64,000 nt of DNA from Orobanche coerulescens (lineage: Eukaryota > Streptophyta > Magnoliopsida > Lamiales > Orobanchaceae). Below the pieces are notes generated by a model that was not told the origin of the DNA, made no database searches, and worked only from the letters and a program-made list of their open reading frames with translations. Positions within the stretch are counted from its first letter, which is position 1. Every line of letters starts with the position of its first letter. The stretch lies in the NCBI GenBank assembly GCA_033398695.1, contig CM065804.1, positions 39,447,501 through 39,511,500 of the forward strand, read 5' to 3'. Positions 35,196 to 43,515 of this stretch are shown here, one piece after another. The position numbers were made by a program, and so were the translations under genes.

Positions 35196-35930
35196 GTATG
35201 GACTGTCAACTGTATTTAAATTTGTTTAAAATTTTTTGTAATTCTGTTTCAGTTAAACGTAGTATTATTTATTTGTAATGGAAGTATCCATCCATGAACA
35301 AATCTGGTCTATGGTTCATCCTTTTTGTTTTTTGATTTTTTTTTCTAAAATGAGATCGTCCTTTGCTCTTACTCTGGGAGCATTAAAATGATCTTAAATG
35401 AATTTCCTAAAAGTTCGAGATTTCATCCAAAGTTTCTTAGCTCTTGCAGCATAAGTTTCTAGTTCTCAAAGTGAGCTTTCTTTTCTTGATCCAGAAAAAT
35501 GTTGAAATAATGGATAAATACTGGTTAGGCATCCCTTTCATGTGTTAAGATACAGTAAACATAAGATAAGGAACTAATGTTAGCTCCCTCCATTCCACTT
35601 GAAGGAACATATCTCATGCTTAAGCCCTTGTGTGCTTAAGCCATGCTTAAATATACTCGTGTACTTATATTGCTTGGTCAATGAGTACTCATGTACTCAT
35701 ATTGCCATGCTTAAATATACTCCATTACACATATTGCTCGGTCAGTAAGTACGCATGTACTCATATATCTAGCTATATGAAGTACTACTATACTATACTC
35801 CAGTCTCCAGCGCGCATATTCCTCGGCCAATAAGTGCTCATGTACTCGTATAGCTATATGAACACCAGTGTACTCATATTGCTCGCCAAATGACTACTCC
35901 AATACTCGTATTTTTTGGGGGGCAACTAGT
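35196..35930 (+). other. Intron 3 of the SpoU-type gene, part before LARD-B
   Basis: Non-coding. The stretch 35640-35930 is full of imperfect repeats of a TACTCATGTACTCATATTGC-like phrase. The matching continuation after LARD-B (50517-50640) has the same kind of phrases. The intron ends at 50891. Confidence 0.75.
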
Positions 35931-36470
35931 TGTAATACCCGTAATTTCGATTTCCGTTAATTTCTTTTTTTCGGCGGAGGTCCGTTTTGACGACTCGCCC
36001 ATGACCCTTTCGTCATTCTGAGAATGATTAATTCTACACTTTTTTTCGTCATCCGAGTTCATTTCGATGTCGTTTTGTTGAGTTCCGTTCTTTTTAGCGA
36101 CTTTTCCGCACTTGAGTTCGATTCTTGCGAATCTCGTTCGAAAATGCTGTTTCGAGTTTCCCGTAAGTCCGTTTAACTTTTTTAGACGTGTTATGAACTT
36201 CGGTTTGGTTATTCGATCAAGTATCGTGATTTTCGGACGTTTTGGGCCATTTTCGTAATTTCCCAAAGTTTGGGGTAATTACTTCCGTTGTCGAATTTCG
36301 ACACTTTGGGTGGTCGGAATCGTACGTTCTCTTAGCGCTTAGATTCGTCTTTGCGAGTACTTCGTAACCATATCTTCGATTCATACTCAGGTTCGGGTTT
36401 CGGGGTCGTCCGGGCCGTCGGAGTGGCCACGGCCGAGTCACGTCCGGAGCAGGGCCTGGCCTGGCTGAGT

Positions 36471-36751
36471 TACGGCCGTAAGGTGCCGGTTACGGCCGTA
36501 CGTGCTCTGCAGACTTGGCGGGACGAATTCCAGTTACGGCCGTAAGGCGTGATCGGGTACGGCCGTACGGGCGCTGGGCATCTTCCGGACGAAGGCCACT
36601 AACGGCCGTAATGTGTGCCAGATACGGCCGTAAGTGTCCGACATGTGCTGGGCAGATTTTTTTGACGAATGCCGGTTACGGCCGTAAGGTCCTGCCAAGT
36701 ACGGCCGTATGGGCCGAGTTACGGCCGTAAGGCACTGCCGGTTACGGCCGT
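36471..36751. repeat. U3 array of TACGGCCGTA palindromes (LARD-B 5' LTR)
   Basis: About ten copies of the perfect palindrome TACGGCCGTA, often extended to TTACGGCCGTAA, at 36471, 36491, 36535, 36558, 36599 (variant), 36623, 36677, 36700, 36720 and 36742. Spacers carry TGCCGG, TCCGGCAG and similar words. The array ends 22 bp before the TATA box. Confidence 0.95.
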
Positions 36752-36772
36752 AAGTGTCCGGCAGTGTCCGAC

Positions 36773-36779
36773 TATATAA
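36773..36779 (+). promoter_or_regulatory. TATA box of LARD-B 5' LTR
   Basis: TATATAA in CGACTATATAAGGCC, right after the palindrome array. The same box is at 48271-48277 in the 3' LTR. Confidence 0.8.
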
Positions 36780-37840
36780 GGCCTGGCAGCCCGTTTTTGT
36801 TCATTTCTTCACTTTTCTTGCGGCTATCGGACGGGTGCGACGGAAAATAGGGTTCTTGGTCGATTCTAATCGATTCCAAGGGGTTTTGGAAGATCCTTGT
36901 TGATTATATCATCATCTAATTCGTGTGTTTCGTCGAATCAAGGTATATTTCTTGATTTTCCTTCAAGTCGACTTTTTGGAGAATTTGTTCTTGATTTCGA
37001 TTCTAGTCCGATTTTGATACATCGGTTGGTGTAGTATGATGTTATTAATCGTTTTCTATGGATTGTATATCCATATATCGAGTTTGCTTAACTCCATTGA
37101 CGATTCGAGTGTTCTTGGGAATTATTGAACATTTAGTGTTCGATTAAATGCCCCAATGAGTTCCTTTCGATAGTTTGTTGGGATTTCCGTCGTTTTTGCC
37201 TTGATTCTCATCATAATCATCTTTTATTGTTCCTTCCGGAGGATTATAGGTGCTCTAGGATTTCCGATGTTGAATCCCGTTTGGTGATTGATGATTCGTG
37301 TGGTGCTATTGTCGTAGTACTCGTGGTGCTATTGCGTTCTTGATATTGTTCGGGGGTTCGGGGCTATTCGACCGTATTTCATCCGTCGTTTTGTTGCGAT
37401 CGTGGTTTCGAGGCAAGTACCTTGTCCATACATTTCTTGTTTTATGGATATGATGATTGGTGATCGTCTTGGTGTGTTTGTTGTTTGTGTGTTTGAAACG
37501 AACTTTCAAAAGATTCGGTTTAGCCTCGTTAAAGGCTCACTTTCAAAACGCGTGTGTGTTGTAAATTGTGTGGGTTGTAAGTGACTACGTGAATCCTTTG
37601 GACATGTTTGGCGTTGATGTTGCGCTTGGTAATGCGTGTGTACGTATATGGTTTCATTTCGGTGCATTGTGGTTTGAGGTGGTGTTTTGCTAAGTGTTTG
37701 ATGCCTCTGGGTGAATTGTTTGGATATCATTGGTGTGATATGTTATTTGTGCATGATTGTTTCGCTAGCCAGCTCGGGAGGGTCCTTAGAGGCCTCGAGT
37801 GGGATTCATGGTGGCGTCCTGGTCCTAGGCGATGCCTGTG

Positions 37841-38272
37841 CGTGTGTATGTTTAGTGAATGTATTCGCTCACCTCGGGTTGGTTCGACGGGGCCACGTCG
37901 GGAGTCCAATGGTTTTGCCCTGGATTCACGAGTGAAACTTCACGAGTGCGTGTGTATGTTTTGTGAATGTATTTGCTCACCTCGGGTTGGTTCGACGGGG
38001 CCACGGCGGGAGTCCAATGGTTTTGTCCTGGATTCACGAGTGAAACTTCACGAGTGCGTGTGTATGTTTTGTGAATGTATTTGCTCACCTCGGGTTGGTT
38101 CGACGGGGCCACGGCGGGAGACCAATGGTTTTGCCCTGGATTCACTAGTGAAACTTCACGAGTGCGTGTGTATGTTTTGTGAATGTATTTTCTCACCTCG
38201 GGTTGGTTCGATGGGGCCACGGCGGGAGTCCAATGGTTTTGCCCTGGATTCACGAGTGAAACTTCACGGGTG
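37841..38272 (+). repeat. Four exact-length 108-bp tandem repeats (LARD-B 5' LTR)
   Basis: CGTGTGTATG recurs at 37841, 37949, 38057 and 38165, exactly 108 bp apart, with few substitutions. As 108 is divisible by three, open frames on both strands run through the array (about 36-residue periodic peptides). I treat these as by-products, not genes. The 3' LTR has the same four units at 49336-49767. Confidence 0.92.
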
Positions 38273-39058
38273 CATGTGTATTTTATGTCCGTCGAGGACG
38301 CGTGACGTGGGTTTTAACCTTGTGTATTGTTGATGGTTTCATTTGTGAAAACAAAACTTTTGGGCTGTTATCCCTGTTGATTTTGGAAAGAGAAGAATTT
38401 GATAATCCTAAGTTGTTTTCTATTAAAACTCTCGATGGCATTTTAAACCGTTTTATAAACTGTTTTCCCTTGATTTGCGACCTTTCGGTTTTAGAAATGT
38501 TTTACCCAAACTCATGCCTCGGGAAGTACTTTTCGTTACGTTTTGATCTTTGAGGATTCCTGGTTATTGTTATTCGTGGAATGTGAATTGTATGGCTCGT
38601 ATTTGGAGCGTGAATAATAAAGAGTCTTGCTCGGGACTAGCAAGAATTCAAGTTTGGGGGTGTGATAAGTGTCAGTTTTATACACTTATTCTTAGTTTGT
38701 ATCGATAAATTTCACCCATAATTGAGCTAGTCTACTCGTTTTTTGCTTTTAATTAATTAGTTTTTAATAATTTTATTTTTATCGGATGATGATATAAATC
38801 TAGTCTTAATCGGATTGAATAACTGATTTACTCAAGAAATAACATATTTATTAAATATTCTCTTTGTTGAATTTTGATATATTCATGTTGTAGTGTTTTC
38901 CGAGGCGAATTCGGCAGTCTTTCCGGATTCAAAATCAGAGTTATATATCAAAAGTTCTCATCCGAAGAAGATTTGGGGCAAAAACGCAAAGTTTGAGAAA
39001 TTCTGGGCTGAAAACGTAACTCTCAAAGCAACCAGCGAGCAAATTGATGAAGCCAAGT

Positions 39059-39134
39059 TACGGCCGTAACTACTGAATGTTACGGCCGTAAATCATCCAA
39101 GTTACGGCCGTAACTCCTTAATGTTACGGCCGTA
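39059..39134. repeat. U3 array: four TACGGCCGTA palindromes with 22-bp period
   Basis: Cores at 39059-39068, 39081-39090, 39103-39112 and 39125-39134. In the 3' LTR three cores remain at 43912, 43934 and 43956. The fourth (about 43978) has decayed to TACTACGTA, one base shorter. The word is the same as in LARD-B although the LTRs are otherwise unrelated. Confidence 0.95.
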
Positions 39135-39264
39135 ACTCTTGACAGATTGTGATAATTTGTCTAATTTTTTTATACTTTTTGTGTATCATTGAGGGGATGG
39201 CTGACATTGATCCGATCTATTGTAATAATGCTGGAGTTTTGGAGCTATTAGATGACTTTAGGTG

Positions 39265-39272
39265 TATAAATA
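39265..39272 (+). promoter_or_regulatory. TATA box of the LOG element 5' LTR
   Basis: TATAAATA in GGTGTATAAATAGACC. The counterpart in the 3' LTR is at 44117-44124. Confidence 0.8.
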
Positions 39273-40264
39273 GACCCCTTAGATCCTTCATCATTCATCA
39301 TATAATTTTTCCACTTTTTGTAATATTTTCTTTTTGTGTGAAGAACACACTTGTGTTCTTGAGTGATTTGTGTAAGTGTGGTATAGCATATGTTGTTCAG
39401 AGAGTTTATTGCTTCTTTCTCCTTTATCTACTAAGGGAGTGAGGATCAATTCTTTCTCTTGATTCAACTAATAATCACCACCAAAGCTTGTATTATATAT
39501 ATTAAACCCTTCATGGGCTAAGTTACCTTAAGTTGGGATTATAAACAAGGTTAGTCATGTTATTTAAGTTTGTATAAAGATCTATTATGAATTACTTATT
39601 ATTGTGTGTGATTTTCATTGTTTTAACAATCTTTATTTATTTGGCCAATAAATGACGATATTTATGGTCTTCATATATTTCGAAAGAAAATATGTTTGAT
39701 TAGATCAAATGATCTTCACTATAAGTTGTTCTAGGGGATAGAAATATACCTCTAGACCTTAGATGATTCTTTGAGTTATTTTCATAAATCCTAATGCTAT
39801 GTATTGAAGCCAATCAACATAGAAATATAGTGGATTGATTCAATATGTAAGGGCCGTTTTATAGTTCGAAAGAGAAACCGTCTTTTTAAGGAAAATCGAA
39901 TCTACACAACATAATAAGTAAATTCATCTTATGATCTCCTATACATCTTCTATAACTAATGACGAACTAAGCTTGTAATCCCAACTATTTCATTTTATCG
40001 TTAATCAATCTATTATTATTGCAATCTTTCTATTTCCTTAAAATATTAGAACTAGTATTGCATTTTCTTTGCAATTATTAAACCAAACTCTTTAATTGTG
40101 TGTTTCACTCATCTTAGTATCTATAAAAATAGACTAATAGTGTATAATTCAAATTATAACCAAACTTCCTCATGGGATCGATAAACCTGACTCAAAAAGT
40201 CCACTTACTACTTGATACGATATCGTGCACTTGCGATAGTTACACTAAGAACGTGTCAAGTTTT

Positions 40265-40281
40265 TGGCGCCGTCGCCGGGG
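40265..40281 (+). other. Primer-binding site of the LOG element (tRNA-Asp type)
   Basis: TGGCGCCGTCGCCGGGG, six bases after the LTR. It is complementary to the 3' end of plant tRNA-Asp(GUC), including CCA, at all but one position (usual GTTGCC, here GTCGCC). Confidence 0.85.
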
Positions 40282-40521
40282 AAATATAAGTGTTATAATT
40301 GAAATCTTACATTGTAAACTAATTTTATAAGTACAAATTTCTCGACGTTGTAACTTAGTACTCAATTGTGTTTGTCCGGTCAAGTGGCGGATAACGGTAC
40401 TCCGTGACTATTAAAGTCGGAATTTTCAGTTTCCCACAATAACTGATATTTGTAGATATTTTCTTCAATTATTTTCATTTTTTATTTTTTTTATCATGGA
40501 AGAAATATTGTATAAAATAGG
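40282..40521 (+). other. Leader after the primer site
   Basis: 240 bp, AT-rich, with no ORF. It would be the 5' untranslated and packaging region of the element RNA. Confidence 0.5.
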
Positions 40522-40977
40522 ATGAGGTTGCTTATGTATAAAAGCATACCTTTTGACATAAGATTCATAATTGAAGCCAAAATAAGAATAGAGGGTGAAT
40601 TCACAGAAACACCGACTAGATTTTTACCAGGGCTTGGAAAAAGTTCATATGCAAAGAAACGACGAGCAAAGATGATAGCCGTTTGTTATAAATGTGCTAG
40701 ATGGAACTGTAATTTAAAATGTCGATCTTTAGGAATTCCATCTACAAACAGAGAAGATAAAATTCAGTTCATTAAGGATGGTCTGAATAAAGAGAATTTA
40801 TATAATATCGAAATTTCTCTTGACACGCATCCTAGTGGACTCGTACATTACGGAATTCGATGTTTGTGGAATAAATTCAAACCAGAATATGAACAACGTC
40901 TTGGGAATCAGACGTTAAAAGACCCTATTTGCCAATTTGTAAGAAAATTGGATGGGAAACTTCTCCCCAACTCATAG
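40522..40977 (+). CDS. Unknown 151-aa ORF in the LOG element
   Basis: An open frame of 151 residues from MRLLMYKSIPFDIRFIIEAK to KLDGKLLPNS. A basic segment YAKKRRAKM is followed by CYKCARWNCNLKC, a Cys cluster (C-x2-C-x4-C-x3-C) that could bind metal. Net charge is basic. I do not recognise a gag, pol or host family. It starts about 240 bp after the primer site, the usual place for gag. It could therefore be a remodelled gag remnant or a second captured gene fragment. A GTAAGTATC donor-like word lies 73 bp after the stop (41050-41058). Confidence 0.5.
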   Translation: MRLLMYKSIPFDIRFIIEAKIRIEGEFTETPTRFLPGLGKSSYAKKRRAKMIAVCYKCARWNCNLKCRSLGIPSTNREDKIQFIKDGLNKENLYNIEISLDTHPSGLVHYGIRCLWNKFKPEYEQRLGNQTLKDPICQFVRKLDGKLLPNS

Positions 40978-41199
40978 AAGGCGTTTAGGCCGTTTCTGAA
41001 CGTAAAATCAGAGGAAGATGTGAGCCACAATCACAACTACTGTACATACGCGTAAGTATCTTTTATTTTTGTCGTATGGTGAGATTTTCTGAATAAAAAA
41101 TGTGATACGCGGTAAATGCATTCATTATTCTATTGAGTAGTTGAAGCGCAATCAACGAAATCACAAACTTGTTAAACAATTTTTACCTTCTTTTTCTTC

Positions 41200-41207
41200 T
41201 ATAAATA
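41200..41207 (+). promoter_or_regulatory. TATA-like box upstream of the LOG gene
   Basis: TATAAATA, 81 bp before the LOG ATG, followed by a pyrimidine-rich leader (CTTTTCTCTGTTTCTCTC). It has the form of a plant core promoter and 5' UTR. If real, the captured piece included promoter DNA rather than only mRNA. Confidence 0.45.
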
Positions 41208-41287
41208 AACAATTGTGCTTGTTTCTTTTATTCATCCCTCAAACTTGTACTTTTCTCTGTTTCTCTCTTAAAAATTTCTTTTAAAAA

Positions 41288-41916
41288 ATGGAGTCATCAT
41301 CTTCAACAAAAAAATTTAGCACAGTCTGCATTTTTGGTGGAGCTAGTTATGGAAAAGAGGCATGCTTTACTGAAGTAGCCCACAACTTGGGTCGTACCTT
41401 AGGAGAAAAATGCATTCATGTAGTTTATGGAGGAGGAAGTCTAGGATTAATGGGACGAACTGCTGCTTCTGCCTATATGGAAGGAGTAAGAGTGTTGGGA
41501 ATAATTCCAAAACCTCTGGCTGAAAGTAAAATCACCGGGGCAACTTTGGAGATGAGTTTAGATCTGTAAATATGCAAGATCGCATAACTCACATGATAAA
41601 TAATTCTGGCGCTTTTATCACCCTTCCCGGTGGTTTTGGCACTCTTGAGGAACTTTTTCATGTGGTTACCAGAGCCCAGCTAAATGTTCATCAAAAACCA
41701 ATAGGTCTGCTTAATGTCAATGGTTTCTTTGATGGTTTACTATCTTTCATCGACTACTCTGCTGAAAAGGGTTTTATTTCCGAGCGTGCTAAACGAATTA
41801 TAGTCGTTGCAACAACACCAGAAGAACTAATCAAAAAACTCAATGAATTTGTTCCTCAACCAGATCAAGCTCTAGCTAAAATTGTCTGGATGGAAGATCT
41901 TACCGTGAGAAAATGA
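41288..41916 (+). pseudogene. LOG-like: LOG-like cytokinin riboside 5'-monophosphate phosphoribohydrolase, intronless, one frameshift
   Basis: LOG enzymes release active cytokinin bases from riboside monophosphates in one step. Here the first frame (41288-41569) has VCIFGGASYGKE, VVYGGGSLGLMGRTA and VLGIIPKPLAESKITG. The second (41572-41916) has NMQDRITHMINNSGAF, the signature LPGGFGTLEELF and HQKPIGLLNVNGFFDGLLSF. The two are one gene: near 41548 a base is missing from a T-run, and in the shifted frame the text GDEFRSVNMQDR bridges them. Total length matches the roughly 210 residues of the family. Many plant LOG genes have several introns; none is here. As it stands the product stops after 93 residues. 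Confidence 0.88.
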
Positions 41917-42746
41917 AAAGTGGATTCATTCCTCTCCCTTTGATAACCCATGTCGGACCTCTTGTATTTTTACTTTCTGTCGTGTGTAATAATCGTTCTA
42001 AATGGTGGCAGCTTAAGGAGTTTCTTCTTGATCTCTTGACGCGCATCTATTCGCGACTTATGTATTATTTTATTGCTGTAATTTTTTTTATAAAAGCATT
42101 GATGGCAGCGTAAGACGACTCTTCGGACTTTCTTGATGCGCATCTTAAAAATTGTGTTATACTTCCGAGTATATTTTATTTTCTTTTATTGTGTGCCTCG
42201 TATATTTATTCTCTTGCAGATTCTAAAAGGCGTTAGCTCAAGCATCAACTTTCTTAACAGGGAGTATTCTGCTTTTCTGCATTGCTTTTTATTTTATTTT
42301 TTTTAACTGAGGACAGTTTTATTTTCAAGTTTGGGGGTGGTTTGTTTAATTATTTTGGTGTGTTGGTGTTTTGGTGTGTTTTGATTATTTTGGTTATTTG
42401 CCTTAACATTTTTTTTAGTATATATATATATATATATAGTATTTTGATTTATGAGATTTTTAATCTGGTCATAACACCAATAAGTTAGCTATATACAAGT
42501 TTTTAAAATCATTTTAATCGGTAAAAAAATTGTATATTCCAAAATTTTTTAGCCTTAATCTCTCTTTCCAAGCCTTGTAGTTATCATATAAAATCGAGTC
42601 ATTCGTTACCTTAAGAAAAGAAGAATCAGTCGGTTGATGAAAAATAGAACTGAAATTTACTTAATTTGTGGAGTTTTTAATTTTTCATGCTTAAACTAAG
42701 AAATGATTTTATGCAAAAATTCTATTCCCTAAAAAAAGGAGTCATT
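41917..42746 (+). other. Non-coding stretch after LOG, with a second PPT-like site
   Basis: No gene seen. At 42309-42340 GAGGACAG and then CAAGTTTGGGGGTGG resemble the sequence near the end of pol in Athila-type elements. This is probably a remnant of the autonomous parent. A TA dinucleotide run lies at about 42419-42438. The rest is AT-rich. Confidence 0.55.
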
Positions 42747-42794
42747 GGTGAAAAGAGCTACACGTTAGCAAATAACGGTGTGAAAGCTATCACC
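42747..42794 (+). repeat. 48-nt hairpin element, copy 1
   Basis: Arms read inward as GGTGA/TCACC, then AGCT/AGCT, then ACAC/GTGT and GTTA/TAAC around the loop GCAAA, with small internal loops (AAAG, GAA) and one bulged G. This is a nearly full-length stem. Confidence 0.88.
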
Positions 42795-42922
42795 TAAAAA
42801 AAAATGACGAAAAGGAGAAGTGTTGAGCAGCAACAGCTGCCTAATTTTGGGGGTCTTAAAATTTTGCGAAAAATAAAGGACTAACCATTATTGGTGCGTA
42901 GCTGCCGTCTCATAGAAAAACT

Positions 42923-42970
42923 GGTGAAAAGAGCTACACGTTAGCAAATAACGGTGTAAAAGCTATCACC
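42923..42970 (+). repeat. 48-nt hairpin element, copy 2
   Basis: Identical to copy 1 except one G to A in the unpaired GAA internal loop. All paired positions are kept. Confidence 0.88.
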
Positions 42971-42999
42971 TTTTTAAAAAAAAAGATAGAAATTGTGTT

Positions 43000-43046
43000 G
43001 GTGAAAAGAGCTACACGTTAGCAAATAACGGTGTGAAAGCTATCAC
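43000..43046 (+). repeat. 48-nt hairpin element, copy 3
   Basis: Same as copy 1 up to the last base, which is T instead of C (TCACT), opening only the outermost pair. Confidence 0.88.
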
Positions 43047-43515
43047 TAAGGGATGTAGTTTATGAGCAGATCTGAATTAATTAGCGGCTGAATTTCAATA
43101 CACTCAATTTCGTGAAAAATCACAATATTTGATGAAGCCAATGAAATTCTTCTTCATATTGAGTCGAAAAATAAACGAGTGATCGAGAGCAACCATTAAA
43201 GGGAGTCGTATGTATCACGAGTGGGAAAGAAATAATCAACCTTTTGGGGGGAAAACCTTGAATTTGGAATTACAAAATAAAACCGTGTTTTAACTTCAAA
43301 ATCATTAGTAGATTTATTTTGAATCTTGATTCATTTCTATCTACTGTATAAGGCTGGTTATTGTGTATTAATGGCATTTTGATCTCCTTTTCTCTTTTTA
43401 TATTTTAATTTACATGTGTATTATTTTTCTTATTTTTGTTTTATTTTTATTTTTTTTGGAGCGTGAATAATAAAGAGTCTTGCTCGGGACTAGCAAGAAT
43501 TCAAGTTTGGGGGTG
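43047..43515 (+). other. 3' internal end of the LOG element: hairpin and polypurine tract
   Basis: AT-rich. It ends with a perfect hairpin TCTTGCT (43478-43484), loop CGGGACT, AGCAAGA (43492-43498), then CAAGTTTGGGGGTG as polypurine tract immediately before the LTR. The last part, from about 43456, is duplicated in front of the left LTR (38603-38662). Confidence 0.8.

Larger units (their letters stand above)
35931..38605 (+). repeat. LARD-B 5' LTR, 3' end missing
   Basis: Aligns with 47454-50099 of the 3' LTR, with few differences, and stops at TGGCTCGTATTTG. The palindrome array is at 36471-36751, the TATA box at 36773-36779 and the 108-bp tandem repeats at 37841-38272. Confidence 0.93.
38663..40258 (+). 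repeat. LOG element 5' LTR (1596 bp)
   Basis: TGATAAGTGTCAG...GAACGTGTCA, next to the primer site. Four TACGGCCGTA cores at exact 22-bp spacing (39059, 39081, 39103, 39125) lie about 130 bp before the TATA box (39265-39272). Confidence 0.94.

Noticed and set aside
36471..36751. CRISPR-like repeat array
   Set aside because: The repeats are 10-12-bp palindromes with irregular spacing in an LTR promoter of a plant genome; no cas genes and no 20-50-bp repeat units.
37608..38333. 241-aa ORF with periodic Cys-rich peptide
   Set aside because: Produced by four 108-bp tandem repeats inside an LTR; the opposite strand is open too, and no start context or family supports a gene.
39149..39442. 97-aa ORF repeated in both LTRs of the LOG element (also 44001-44294)
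   Set aside because: It spans the TATA box and the transcription start in the LTR and is identical only because the LTRs are.
41917..42488. 66- and 68-aa hydrophobic ORFs after LOG
   Set aside because: Phe/Ile/Leu-rich because the DNA is T-rich; no family and poor start context.
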